A program made the translations under genes and the position numbers. A stretch of DNA of 64,000 nucleotides from the NCBI GenBank assembly GCA_046349635.1, contig JAXMBX010000007.1, forward strand, positions 61,928 through 125,927, read 5' to 3'. The notes under the pieces are model-generated. The model ran no database searches, was not told the DNA's origin, and saw only the letters and a program-made list of their open reading frames with translations. Numbering within the stretch: the stretch's first letter is position 1; each line of letters opens with the position of its first letter. This DNA is from JAXMBX01 sp046349635. GTDB taxonomy: Bacteria > Planctomycetota > Planctomycetia > Planctomycetales > Planctomycetaceae. Shown in pieces: positions 1 through 11,955 of the stretch.

Positions 1-22
1 CAGCGTCTGTCTGACAAAGCAA

Positions 23-1618
23 TCACATCAACTCCCCCGACAATATCGCATCCGAATCCGCCTGCTCCCCCGCCACCTCGGACTCATCCTCCGACTCAGG
101 CTCCGATTTGAACCGCCGCGTCAGCCACTCCGGAAGCGTCCCCGCCAGCCAGTGCTGCAGGAATAACCCCACTGCCAGCGAAGCTCCACCCCCCAGCGCA
201 ATCCCGATCAACAGCGTCCACGTCACCTTGTGGATCCCGGCTGTCTCATACGCCATCAACGCCGCCGCCAGCGTCAGCACCGTCAGCGGAATCAACTGCG
301 GACGGATCGCCTCGGCCCACACATCACGCAGCGAAATCTTCAGGATCCGCAAACCATACGGCAGCAGGATGAACAACTCAAACGCGATAATCGGGATCGC
401 CGTCCCCAGCGCGACGCCGAACGTCTTCAGCGGATAGCACAGCATCAGACTCAGGACGAGATTCGCCACCGCCTCCGCCACATAGATCAGCGACGGAAAA
501 CGCACGTTCCCCGTCCCGAACAGAAACGCTCGCACCACCCCCACCGGAAGCGCGATGATCTGGCAACTGAACAGCAACAGCAACAGGTGATACGATTCCG
601 TGTACCCCGGCCCCATCCACAGGTCGAGCAGCCTCTGGGCGAAAAACGCAAACCCGACAAACAACCCAGTCGTCAACAGAAACGCAATCCCCATCGAACG
701 CATCAGAAGCTGCTGCAGCGATTTGTGATCGGCTTCAGCCTGCAACGCGCCCGCCGTCGGCATGCAGATCTCCGAAATCTGCTCGATCGGCTGCTTCACA
801 ATCTGGCACAGACGCTGGGCAATGAAATACGGCACGATCGCCGCCGCACCCAGCAGCGTCCCGATCACCACCGTATCCGTCGCATAGATCAACTGCGTGG
901 CAATCGCATTCAGAAACGCAAAACTGCTGAACGAAAAACACGTCTTGAACGTCTCCCGGTTCAGATGTTTCCAATGCAGCGACAACTGCGGCACGATCCG
1001 GAACGCGAGCGCCAGATAAGCCAGGTTTTCCACCACGCTCATCGCGATGTAGATCCCCGCAATCGTGACCAGTCCATAATCGCGCCGCAGCAGCGTCAGG
1101 ATCAGCACCAGCCGCCCCACGTCCGTCAGTAAAAAGACCATCCGTTCGCAATCGAAGCGCCGGGCACCAATCAGCACACCCCCGAACACGCTCCCCACCA
1201 GCCCGATCGCGACGTTAACCCCCAGCAGCCCGATCACCGTCCGGATTTCCCAGATCGGATGCCCATCCCAGTTATTCAGCCGCGGTGCCAGCAGCATCAG
1301 TGTCCCGGTCACACCCAAAGCCACCGTCGCCATCAGGCTGTACACGCTGAACACCAGCGACACCACCCGATTCAGTTCCGTCCAGTTCTGGCTGGATTGA
1401 TACTTCGCCACATAGCGGCTGATCGTCTTGCCGAATCCCAGGTACATCAACCCGGCGTAACCGGCGATCGAATTGATGAAGATCCAGAACCCGTACTGCG
1501 CATCACCCAGCACGTGGATCACATACGGCATCAGGAAAAACCCGATCAGCACCCGCACCGCATACACGGACCAGCTCGCGGACAGATTGACCCACAGGGA
1601 TTTACGGCTGGCGGACAT
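23..1618 (-). CDS. Polysaccharide flippase (MATE/Wzx-like, PST family)
   Basis: Integral membrane protein of about 531 residues, with hydrophobic segments along nearly its whole length, as expected for the 12-14 helix oligosaccharide flippases that move lipid-linked saccharide units across the inner membrane. The N-terminus (MSASRKSLWVNLSASW) enters directly into a first helix with the FxxPYxIHxLG-type pattern common in this family. The longer open frame adds 16 residues with no hydrophobic character, so I chose the ATG at 1618. The charged C-terminal tail, rich in Glu/Asp/Ser, is cytoplasmic-looking. It lies about 14 kb from the polymerase/transferase genes at 15.9-19.4 kb, so a shared pathway is only an inference. 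The exact substrate cannot be told. Confidence 0.8.
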   Translation of the reverse strand: MSASRKSLWVNLSASWSVYAVRVLIGFFLMPYVIHVLGDAQYGFWIFINSIAGYAGLMYLGFGKTISRYVAKYQSSQNWTELNRVVSLVFSVYSLMATVALGVTGTLMLLAPRLNNWDGHPIWEIRTVIGLLGVNVAIGLVGSVFGGVLIGARRFDCERMVFLLTDVGRLVLILTLLRRDYGLVTIAGIYIAMSVVENLAYLALAFRIVPQLSLHWKHLNRETFKTCFSFSSFAFLNAIATQLIYATDTVVIGTLLGAAAIVPYFIAQRLCQIVKQPIEQISEICMPTAGALQAEADHKSLQQLLMRSMGIAFLLTTGLFVGFAFFAQRLLDLWMGPGYTESYHLLLLLFSCQIIALPVGVVRAFLFGTGNVRFPSLIYVAEAVANLVLSLMLCYPLKTFGVALGTAIPIIAFELFILLPYGLRILKISLRDVWAEAIRPQLIPLTVLTLAAALMAYETAGIHKVTWTLLIGIALGGGASLAVGLFLQHWLAGTLPEWLTRRFKSEPESEDESEVAGEQADSDAILSGELM

Positions 1619-2358
1619 GCGGATTTCCAAAAGTGACACGCCCGGATGATTGCGTCCCAGGCGCAAGGGTTACGGTGAGCATAGCTCGCGGATACCCCGG
1701 AGAGATCAATTCCCGTACCGCTTCCAGGAGTTGTAATACTCGACGCAACTCCAGTCGTTTCAGCCAGATCCACCGAAGTCCGTTTATGCGGAATATGCCG
1801 CTTCTAGCTCCCCTCGAAACGCCCCCACAGCACACCGTTGCCAAATCGCAACATCCCACATTCACCCTCGCCCCCCCGACGGGATCAACGAAGTAAGACC
1901 TGACAGGGCGTCAGGTCTTACGAGGCGATAGTCCTTCCAGAAATAGGCCGGGTGAGGGGGCGGTCCAAGCGTCTCTGAGCCGTAGTAGACCATCCATAGG
2001 TATTTGTCCCTTTCTGGGTGGCATGCCCACTTCGCCGCAGGCAGGGTGGGCATGTGCGCGTTGAACTTGGGGCATTTGACTGATGGGTGGCCGGGGGCAA
2101 TCAACTGCAGTTCGGACTCATGGGCATGAGTCCGAACAAAGGCGATAGTCCTTGTCTTCCCAGCAGAAGCCCCCGAACCTTTCGTGTAGCACAGGTTGGT
2201 CGTACTCGACCTACCTGGGTGGCACAGCCACAGGAACCACTTCAATTCGACAGACATTCACCCTCGCCCCTTGTGGGAGAGGGTGGCCCGCACGGCCGGG
2301 TGAGGGGGCCGCCCAAACGTCGCTGAGCGATGTTCCCCTGCTCTCGCCTGCAGGCACC
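1619..2358. repeat. Intergenic repeat cluster, no gene supported
   Basis: Positions 1619-1860 show nothing recognisable. From 1868 onward the gap holds repeat copies found elsewhere in the window: a GTAAGACCTGAC inverted repeat (about 1895-1920, also near 25100 and 37585), the 'ACCCTCGCCCC...GGGTGAGGGGGC' segment (about 1862-1960 and 2262-2310), and the stem-loop family carrying GGGTGGCATGCCCACTT paired with GGGTGGGCATG (about 1983-2068). Open frames here differ in every reading frame and match no family. Confidence 0.75.
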
Positions 2359-4983
<2,625 letters not shown>

Positions 4984-5473
4984 GGGTCTTCCAAACCGAT
5001 CTGTGACGTTAAGACACGCCGCGACGACGAGGGTTCCAAGCCCCCGCCATAAGCCCACGTCAAAATGGGCAAGATTCAGGCCAAAATCATCTCCATTTCG
5101 GGCGCAAATCGCCCGGAAATCGGAGGATACGGCCACCAGACAATTTCGTCCAGTCCGACCGGTCTTTGGACGGCGATAACATCTTCGTGCCGTTAATTTT
5201 GTCCCTGTCTGGGTGCCATGCCCACTTCATCTGGGTGGCATGCCCACTTCGCACCGTCAGGTGCAGGGTGGGCATGTGCGCATTCGACTTTCGTTGTCCA
5301 GACACGGCACGAATAACGAGAGACGTCGGGTGACCCGCAGTGACGGGTTCCTGATGCCCCAAACGTCTCTTGCACCTGCACCGCTTTCCCTTTGATGGGT
5401 GCCACTGCCGAGGCGTACTCGCCTCAGCAGTGTTTCCTTCTACTGCTCTACCGCTCTCCCCCCGCACGGCGCC
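4984..5473. repeat. alaS upstream region with stem-loop repeats
   Basis: The first ~190 bases (4984-5180) are the presumed leader of alaS and show no repeat. From 5194 to 5290 there are two partly overlapping copies of the GGGTGGCATGCCCACTT / GGGTGGGCATG stem-loop family. At 5398-5434 there is a copy of the CACTGC-YGAGYCG...CGGCTC-GCAGTG hairpin family, here with the arms GCCGAGGCG and CGCCTCAGC. No coding capacity is supported. Confidence 0.75.
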
Positions 5474-7024
5474 TCACGGCCCACCCACAACCACCTTCTG
5501 ACCACCCGCCAGAGTCAGCGAAACGTCCCCCTTGCTGTTCCGCACCGCCTGTTCGAATTCACGTGGCGTGCTGACCGGCGTGTCGTTCACCTTCTCAATC
5601 AGGCTCCCCACTTCCACCTGCGACTGTGCCGCCGGAGAAGGTGTCACCACTTCCGTCACCAGCACCGCCGAGGGAAACGGCCCGCTCCCAGGCGCCAGCG
5701 CATTCAATCGGCTCCGCCCCGTCGGATAGTCCACCTCAATCCCCCGCCACAGCGGATGTAATCGCTGCGAGGTAATAATCCCCTCTTCATCCAGCACCGG
5801 CCACTTCCCGACTGCTACCGACAGGTTCACCCGATTCGCTTCAAAGCCCCGCAACACAGTCAACTGTGCCTTCGCTTCCGGAGGCAGTTTCCCCACTTCG
5901 CGCATCAGATCGGGACGGCTGTAAACCGGGACGTCATTCACCGCGATGACGACGTCTCCATCACGCATCCCCCCCTTCGCAGCCGGAGAATTCGGCAGCA
6001 CATTCGCCACCAGCACCCCACCCACGCGGGACCGCCCCTGGTTGCGGTGCATGTCAAATACCGCAAATCCCGACCGCGGGTTCAGCGTCACCCCCAGGAA
6101 CCCGTACTCGACCTCTTTTCCTTCGAGCAGCGTCTGAATAATCCTCCGCGTCGCCGTATCGATGGGGACCGCGAACCCGACCGACTTCTCATACCCGGAG
6201 ATCGCCGCCAGGGACGTCGTGATCCCCATCAGTTCCCCTTTGACGTTCACCAGCGCCCCGCCACTCACCCCCAGGTTCAGACGCGTATCCACCTGCAGCA
6301 GATGCCCCAGATCCTGCAACGTCTCCGCCTTGGGAGAATTCTCAACCGACGCATTCCGCCGCGGATCCGGACGCCGGGTGATATTGCTCACGATCCCCCA
6401 GCTCACGCTCGCCGAACCGTCCCGCGCGAGCGCATAAGGATTGCCCAGCGCGAGAACAAACTGCCCCTTCTTCGGCAGCGGACCATCCACCATCTTCAAG
6501 GCCTTACCTTCCGCTGCTTCAATCCGGATCACCGCCAGGTCGCTCCTGGGATCGGCGGCGTGAATCTGCGCGTAGTACCCTTTGCGGTTGGCAAACCGCA
6601 CGTGCAACGCCGCCTCGGGTTTGTCTCCCCCCTTCCCCGTCGGCCCACCCCGCACGACGTGATAGTTCGTTAGAATATACGTCCGCGGAGCAGCGGCTTT
6701 CTCTCCATCGACAGCGATCACCACCCCCGAGCCGAAATCGTGCGGCAGAAAGTCCGGACTGTCGGGATCATCGCTGTTCCCCATCGGATCCAGCGGGAAC
6801 GGTGCATTCGGACGCTCGTCGAACAACGGCGACTCCACCGCCACCCGTCGCAAACGCGATATCGCGACAACCGCAGGTTCGACCGCTTCCACCGTGGAGA
6901 CGATCGTTTTTTCGATCGCGAAGATCGGATCAGCCGCGGCAACAGCGGGTGGGTCTTCAGCGTGGAGCGGGAGCGCGGAACAGACCAGCAACGTCAGAAG
7001 GACCACAACCGGCAAACGTGACAT
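5474..7024 (-). CDS. Secreted HtrA/DegP-like serine protease with PDZ domains
   Basis: Trypsin-like (S1C) protease of 516 residues, probably periplasmic and in protein quality control. The ATG at 7024 opens a clear signal peptide (MSRLPVVVLLTLLVCSALPLHA); the 16 upstream residues in frame are not signal-like. The catalytic triad is readable as His122 (TNYHVV), Asp162 (RSDLAVI) and Ser254 in GVSGGALVN. The usual HtrA motif is GNSGGPL, so the Asn-to-Val and Pro-to-Ala changes are unusual but keep Ser and both Gly. Two C-terminal PDZ-like regions follow (about 310-395, with GGMRDGDVVIAVND, and about 430-515, with VGSLIEKVNDTPV). It could be a weak protease or a chaperone-like member. Confidence 0.9.
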   Translation of the reverse strand: MSRLPVVVLLTLLVCSALPLHAEDPPAVAAADPIFAIEKTIVSTVEAVEPAVVAISRLRRVAVESPLFDERPNAPFPLDPMGNSDDPDSPDFLPHDFGSGVVIAVDGEKAAAPRTYILTNYHVVRGGPTGKGGDKPEAALHVRFANRKGYYAQIHAADPRSDLAVIRIEAAEGKALKMVDGPLPKKGQFVLALGNPYALARDGSASVSWGIVSNITRRPDPRRNASVENSPKAETLQDLGHLLQVDTRLNLGVSGGALVNVKGELMGITTSLAAISGYEKSVGFAVPIDTATRRIIQTLLEGKEVEYGFLGVTLNPRSGFAVFDMHRNQGRSRVGGVLVANVLPNSPAAKGGMRDGDVVIAVNDVPVYSRPDLMREVGKLPPEAKAQLTVLRGFEANRVNLSVAVGKWPVLDEEGIITSQRLHPLWRGIEVDYPTGRSRLNALAPGSGPFPSAVLVTEVVTPSPAAQSQVEVGSLIEKVNDTPVSTPREFEQAVRNSKGDVSLTLAGGQKVVVGGP

Positions 7025-7138
7025 ACAGAAGGCTCCCAGCCTGAACTCCAAGACAAAGTTTCCTCCTATCATTGGACCGCTTTACCAACCACCTGACAAG
7101 GGTAAAGAGAGCCGGTGCTTCTGCACCGCGGCAATTCT

Positions 7139-7528
7139 TCAGAGAATTCCGAACGGGATAAAGACGCACACTCCCATCAGGAGTGTCATGCCACCGAAAA
7201 AAAGGATTCCGAAGACGCGCGCCAGTTTCCGCGACAGCCTGACCGACCAGTCGTCGCGACTGAGATACAGGATTGCGGCGAAACAGGGGAGGCAGATGAC
7301 CAGCAGAATCACCACATGGGCGGGAGACCTTCCAATCATGGGTGTGTCGGGCCATTTTTGGATGAAGTCTCCCAGGCAGAAACCGGAGACCGGGAAGATC
7401 AGCAGCGTCAGATATTCTTCCGGCCAGAAACGGTCCACCTTGTCAAGTAACGCAACTCCATACACAAGACAGGGAACCAACAGCCACAGTCCCCAGAAGA
7501 TGCGCCAACATGTTTCTAGATCAGGCAT
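7139..7528 (-). CDS. Small integral membrane protein, unknown function
   Basis: About 129 residues starting MPDLETCWRIFWGLWLLVP, with four hydrophobic segments (roughly residues 8-28, 38-55, 68-88 and 102-125) and a short charged segment (LSRDDWSVRLSRKLARV) between the last two. The open frame reaches back to 7666, but that extension translates a repeat element (MPALLARCGHATQ is a typical repeat-derived peptide), so I chose the ATG at 7528. I do not recognise a family. It lies 114 bases upstream of the protease gene on the same strand. Confidence 0.6.
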   Translation of the reverse strand: MPDLETCWRIFWGLWLLVPCLVYGVALLDKVDRFWPEEYLTLLIFPVSGFCLGDFIQKWPDTPMIGRSPAHVVILLVICLPCFAAILYLSRDDWSVRLSRKLARVFGILFFGGMTLLMGVCVFIPFGIL

Positions 7529-7912
7529 GGAATGGACTTCGACAATCTCATGAATCGTTTCCGAGATTGTAGTCAGTAAGTCAGTGGCCAGTTGCGTGAC
7601 GCAGCCACAAGAGGCAAATTTCTTTTTCTGGGTGGCATGCCCGCATCGCGCGAGCAGGGCGGGCATGGATTCACTGGATCAGCAGTGTTTCTCGATTTGT
7701 TTTTGGGTGGCCCGGCCAGATTGGCCGGGTGGCGAAGCCACACTGCCTTGCGCCTTGCGTGTGAAAAGTTTATTAGACTGTCAGCGCTATCCCGTCCCAC
7801 CGTGTACCCAGGTTGCCAGTGCCCCCTGCGAACTGGCGGAAACGACGATCAACAGGATGAGCGTAGCAAGACAATGACAGGCGCCGCGCAACATGGTCCA
7901 CTCCCTTTACCC
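7529..7912. repeat. Intergenic stem-loop repeats
   Basis: Positions 7628-7672 carry the GGGTGGCATGCCCGC...GCGGGCATGGATTCA stem-loop family, and 7700-7750 a copy of the 'GGTGGCCCGGCC...GGCCGGGTGGCGAAGCCAC' family. The remainder (7750-7912) is ordinary sequence without a recognisable gene. Confidence 0.65.
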
Positions 7913-9064
7913 TCACGGCTTGAACACCGGACTCAGGTAGGTCTTCCCCCCCACCGTCACCTCCCCCTGCAGCTCTTCCCCCTCATCAAAGCGAATGCTT
8001 GCTCCGGATATCCGCACACCCCCCTCCTTCAAATCGGAGGGCGTCTCCGTCTTGAATTCGTACAGGCTTTTTTCTTTCGATTTGACGTTAAAGATGCGGC
8101 CTGTTGCGGTCGCGACGGGAAATTCTTCGCGCAGCCGCAAGGACAGATAATGGCGGCTTTCGCGTTCGAAAGTTAATTCCGCGCGAACGACAGAAACCAT
8201 CGACTTCCAAAGGAGTCGCTGGTAGCGGTCAGGATCGGGAATCGGCAGGGATTTGCCATCGAGAAAGGTAAATTGATTCCTGCTTGAATCCCAACGGATC
8301 TGAAGCTTGGACGCTTCAGCCAATCTGACTTCCTGTTTTTTCAGATCGTCGAAATAAGGAAGATCACCTTCACGATCTCGTTCGACCTGATAAACAGTCG
8401 TCATTAGGGCGAGGATCTGTTCGGCCAGTGAATCACGTCCGTTATCACACCTCCGGTCGAAGTCCCCGTTGTTGTTGTAGTACCAGCGGGCTGATTTTGC
8501 ATACTCTTCCAGAACCCGGAATGGGTGATCAGAGGGAACGAGGGGCCGGGAGCGGATCGTCCCGTGCTTCCGGTAGTACGCGAGCGGCCCAATCGCGGCA
8601 TTCGCGCGTGGCCCGGTGATCCAAACGGGAGGCCTGTGGAGCAGAAAGGGAATGTCTCCCTCAATCGCGATGGGATATCGAGGGTTCAGTTTTCTCTCTG
8701 CCGGCGTCTCAGGCGGTTTCCAGAGATCGATGGGGGGCAACTCCTCTGGATCAGCGGGGACTTCGAATAACGTTCGCATCACAAAGTTCAGGCCATCTGC
8801 ACGCAATATCGAATTATCCCCCACCCGCATGAATTCGTCGATGATGGCGAGCGCCTCTTCCTTGCCGAGGGGCTGCAGCAGATTCACCGCCCTGATCACA
8901 TATAAGGGATTATAGTTCTCCGGTGTCGTGTATCGTGAGGTCTGGTCGAGAGCGGCGAGAATCTCACGACGATCCCGCAACGGCTCCCCGGCCACTCCGA
9001 TCGGCGCAATCCAGGCTCCCACCACCAACAACAACGGCAGCGAAATGCAGACCCACGTGCGCAT
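7913..9064 (-). CDS. Secreted hypothetical protein
   Basis: About 383 residues with an N-terminal signal peptide (MRTWVCISLPLLLVVGAWIAP...GVAG). The start at 9064 is chosen because AGGAGGAG lies about six bases before it; two ATGs further upstream (9085, 9097) have no such site. After the signal comes an alpha-helical-looking region about running cohorts (LLQPLGKEEALAIIDEFMRVGD), a Pro-rich stretch (LPPIDLWKPPETPAER) and a C-terminal beta-rich domain ending GGKTYLSPVFKP. No family recognised. The gene lies between repeat-rich gaps. Confidence 0.7.
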   Translation of the reverse strand: MRTWVCISLPLLLVVGAWIAPIGVAGEPLRDRREILAALDQTSRYTTPENYNPLYVIRAVNLLQPLGKEEALAIIDEFMRVGDNSILRADGLNFVMRTLFEVPADPEELPPIDLWKPPETPAERKLNPRYPIAIEGDIPFLLHRPPVWITGPRANAAIGPLAYYRKHGTIRSRPLVPSDHPFRVLEEYAKSARWYYNNNGDFDRRCDNGRDSLAEQILALMTTVYQVERDREGDLPYFDDLKKQEVRLAEASKLQIRWDSSRNQFTFLDGKSLPIPDPDRYQRLLWKSMVSVVRAELTFERESRHYLSLRLREEFPVATATGRIFNVKSKEKSLYEFKTETPSDLKEGGVRISGASIRFDEGEELQGEVTVGGKTYLSPVFKP

Positions 9065-9154
9065 CGATCTCCTCCTGACGGACATCCGTTCCTGCATTTT
9101 CCTATCCCCTGCTCTACTGCACTCCTGATCTACTGCTCTCGCCCGTAGGGCGTC

Positions 9155-10118
9155 TCACTCCCCTCCCGACGCCTGCCCTCTCAACTGCCGGATCGAAATG
9201 TAGATGATCCACAACCCCAGGCAAAATGACGCAACCGTCGCCCCCGTTTTCCCCCCGATCTGATACGCCACCACCACGATCCGGTTCATCCGCTTCGGCC
9301 CCTCGCCATGCTTCTCCCATTCATCCAGTTCGTTGTAAAGATAGAACGACCCGAACAGGAAACACCCCCCGAGAATCAGATACAGAATCCCCTGCAGCAT
9401 TTCAGAACCGTCCACCGCAGCCGATCTGCGGGCGGGTTTCGCCACCTTCGCAGGCTTCGGCTTCTTCTTCTTGGCCTTGGGCTTCTCTCTCTTCGCCGGA
9501 GCCAATTCCTCCTCATCTACCGGCGCTCCCGAGTCCGACTCCGCCAGGTTCGCGGACAGCAGTTGATCGAAGTTATCCCCCTCAAACGGGAAAGCCCTCT
9601 CTTTCGAATTCCCCCCCGGCTTCCGATTCGGAGGAACCTTCTGATCCCCACCCGATTTGCGATCCCCCGCTGGTCTCTGATCCACCCCAGGCTTGCGCGC
9701 TGCCCCGGGTCTCCCGTCAGTCGCCGGACGCACCGGAGCAGCCTGGTTTCCCGCAGTCGCTTTCCCAACCGGCGCGCCCGACTCCGGCTTCCGCGCCGCA
9801 ACAGACTTCGACACCGGCCCCCCCGTGGGGTCCGGCGGTACTGCCGATCTCGCCCCCTCCCCGGACTTACCCCGGCGATTTCGACACTGCGGACTTCGAA
9901 CCTGCGGACCGCTCCGGCGTCGATTTCTTTCGCGGCGGCCCAGGCTCGGGATCACAGTCCTCAAAGATGGCGCTCAGCCGTTCGGTCTCCTCTTGGTCCG
10001 CCGAACGCTTCACCAGAAACTTCGTACCGCATTTGTTACACCGGGCTGACTTCCCGATGTAGATCTCCCGGATCTGGTATTTCGTTCCGCACGAAGTGCA
10101 GCGAACCTCAATGGGCAT
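9155..10118 (-). pseudogene. Zinc-ribbon/linker/two-helix membrane protein, frameshifted
   Basis: The 5' frame (10118 to 9867) encodes a zinc ribbon typical of planctomycetes: MPIEVRCTSCGTKYQIR then ARCNKCGTKF, four Cys. It stops after SKSPG. A second frame picks up at once with KSGEGARSAV and runs to 9155: a Pro/Lys/Arg-rich linker (KAKKKKPKPAKVAKPARR), then two hydrophobic helices (YLILGGCFLFGSFYLY and VASFCLGLWIIYISI). Joining at a run of four G near 9868-9873 restores one protein of about 320 residues, so a one-base homopolymer indel is the simplest explanation. It is either a recent mutation or a sequencing error. Function unknown; the ribbon may bind zinc at the cytoplasmic face. Confidence 0.7.
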
Positions 10119-10311
10119 GGCTCAGCCGGAGGTGATCAAGTGAGAATTGTCGCGACGGGGGGCACAGTCCCTATCCTCCAGTCACATCCCCTCATAAGTC
10201 AAGGGGGATCTTCTCAATCAGCGCCACATACTACTGCAACACAAGCGACAATAATAAAGCCTCCTGCTAACGTCGCTGGGTAGCGTCTCTCTGTGCGTTG
10301 CATGACCATCT

Positions 10312-10380
10312 CACTGCGCACTACACGCCACGTTTACTGCGCACTGCACGCCACGTTCACTGCGCATTAAACAGCACGTT
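10312..10380. repeat. Three-unit 23-bp tandem repeat over a stop codon
   Basis: Three consecutive 23-base units (10312-10334, 10335-10357, 10358-10380), each with the pattern NACTGCGCAYTRMACRSCACGTT. The third unit is the coding 3' end of the DUF1573 gene (codons for ...VLFNAQ), and the stop codon (10357-10359) straddles the unit 2/3 border. The two downstream units look like non-coding copies of the gene tail. Confidence 0.85.
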
Positions 10381-11469
10381 CAGGTTGATCGTCCCGACCG
10401 TCGGCTGATTCGTGTCGATCTTCACCTTCACAGGGGTCGCATCCGTGTGAAGTTCCTGCTTCTCGCGCGACGGCACCTCGAACTGCGCAATGATCCGCTG
10501 CCCCCGCCCCTTGAATTCGTTGTCCCGCCGGATGTTCACCTTCAGCGCCGGATTGTCGCTCTGCGCCTCCTTGATCTGGATATCCCCCTGCCCCTCATAG
10601 AACATGCTGATTTCCCGCTTCGTCCCCTCCTTGGCCGGGAATGTCCCCAGGTTCAACGTCCAACGCTTCACGCTGAAGCCCGGCGCCAGCACCCGCAAAG
10701 GCCCGGGCCGCCGCCCCTTCAGATCCACCAGGAAATGCGTCTCTTCCCCGGCGTCCGTCTTGATCGCCAGCGTTTCCTTGATTTCGCCGATCGGCACCTG
10801 GTTGCCGAATTTCAACGTGATGTCATACCCCACCTTCGCCGGAATCTTTTTCAGGTTCGTGTCGCTCATCGGAGCGACCTCCACCTTGATATTCGGGTTC
10901 GAGCATTTGACCTCGACAATCTTCAACTGATCCAGAACCTGCGTGTAAACCTTCCCCGAGATCTCCTTCTCCCCGCTCTCGCTCACGTCCCCCAGGTCCC
11001 ATTCCAGTCCCGGCCGGATCGAGACCTTCGTCCGCACAATCCCCACAATGTTCAACTGCACCTTGGGCACGTTCGGGTCGTTCGTCTCAATCGGAGCCAC
11101 CTGGCGGAACGTGTCCGATTCTTCCTTCGGCTTCCAACGCACCGTCGACTTCGTGCTTTCCCCCGGCTTCAGCAGATGTTTCTCCACCACGAAGCTCGTG
11201 CACTTGCACGTCGGCGTCCCGGGGGTCAACTGCAGATCCCCTTCCCCCTTGTTGGTGATGACAAACGTGTGCTCCTTTTCCTCACCCACCTGCATCGCCC
11301 CGAAATCGTGGTTGACGTTATCGACCTCGACCTTGGGGGCCTTGGCGTCAGCCACTGCTGCAGGAGCGGGGGCAGATTTCGACCCTTCGCAGCCGGGGAG
11401 CGCCAGCACTCCGGACACGGACAACAGCACGGCCAACAAGGACGTTTTCGGGAAGTTTGTGATCTTCAT
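10357..11469 (-). CDS. DUF1573 lipoprotein
   Basis: Predicted outer-surface or periplasmic lipoprotein of 370 residues. The signal peptide ends in a lipobox (LALPGC, Cys27). Residues about 46-150 form a DUF1573 (ASH-like Ig fold) domain with its hallmarks: VNHDFGAMQVGEEKEHTFVITNKGEGDLQL, then the conserved CKCT motif and the KPGES segment. Two more Ig-like repeats follow. DUF1573 proteins are abundant in planctomycetes and Bacteroidetes, and no enzymatic activity is known. The ATG at 11469 starts MKITNFPKTSLLAVLL, a normal lipoprotein leader. The 3' end has been tandemly copied (see 10312-10380). Confidence 0.88.
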   Translation of the reverse strand: MKITNFPKTSLLAVLLSVSGVLALPGCEGSKSAPAPAAVADAKAPKVEVDNVNHDFGAMQVGEEKEHTFVITNKGEGDLQLTPGTPTCKCTSFVVEKHLLKPGESTKSTVRWKPKEESDTFRQVAPIETNDPNVPKVQLNIVGIVRTKVSIRPGLEWDLGDVSESGEKEISGKVYTQVLDQLKIVEVKCSNPNIKVEVAPMSDTNLKKIPAKVGYDITLKFGNQVPIGEIKETLAIKTDAGEETHFLVDLKGRRPGPLRVLAPGFSVKRWTLNLGTFPAKEGTKREISMFYEGQGDIQIKEAQSDNPALKVNIRRDNEFKGRGQRIIAQFEVPSREKQELHTDATPVKVKIDTNQPTVGTINLNVLFNAQ

Positions 11470-11770
11470 TGTGAACGGGTGCAGTTTGAAAAGCGTGAAA
11501 AGGGGATTCGATCACTCCATCATACGCAAAAACCGGAAAAAACCTGAGATCGTTTTGCCCCCATTCCGCCAGTTTTTTGCCGCCGCGATCCCCGAACCCG
11601 CCAATTCTTGCATCTTTCCCAATCCCTTGACAGCCAGACATTTACCCGCCATTCCCCTTCATCTATTCTCTTGGGTGCCCCATACGCCCGCAGGGCGTGT
11701 GGGTGGCGAAGCCACAAGAGGCGGACTCAATTCGATATGGCTGGCATGCCGCTCAAAAGAATCCCACCCC
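11470..11770. repeat. DUF1573 upstream region with one repeat copy
   Basis: Positions 11470-11670 show no repeat and should contain the promoter of the DUF1573 gene, but I see no convincing -35/-10 pair. At 11674-11730 lies a copy of the 'GGCCCATACGCC...GGCGTGTGGGTGGCGAAGCCACAAGAGG' stem-loop family that recurs at about 12670, 13030, 34280, 37460, 50640 and 54360. Confidence 0.6.
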
Positions 11771-11861
11771 TAAACCGCATTCCGTTTATCTGGAGTGTCT
11801 GTCGCGGTAAAACTTCGGAAAAATCATCGGTTTAGACGCGACACGAAAGCGCAACGCACCC
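11771..11861. repeat. MITE-like ~95-bp element, tandem copy 1
   Basis: Diverged copy of the CTAG-bounded element family (consensus best seen at 28005-28100). It has the core TGTCGCGG...AACTTCGG...GACGCGACA, with inverted ends CCGCATTCCG and GCGCAACGC. It is directly followed by a second copy. Confidence 0.8.
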
Positions 11862-11955
11862 TAAATCGCATTGCGTTTATCTGGAGCACCTGTCGCGGCA
11901 CAAACTTCGGAACAATCATCGATTTTGACGCGACACGAAAGCGCAACGCGCTCTA
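11861..11955. repeat. MITE-like ~95-bp element, tandem copy 2
   Basis: 95 bases from CTAAATCGCATTGCG to CGCAACGCGCTCTA. The ends are inverted repeats of each other (TAGAGCGCGTTGCG against TAAATCGCATTGCG). The final CTA is, on the minus strand, the TAG stop codon of the SRAP gene (11953-11955), so the element starts exactly at that gene's end. Confidence 0.85.

Noticed and set aside
230..1132. Long plus-strand frame opposite the flippase gene
   Set aside because: Arg/Gln/His-rich antisense shadow of a GC-rich coding gene, without family features; the same is true opposite alaS, the O-antigen-ligase-like and ATPase genes.
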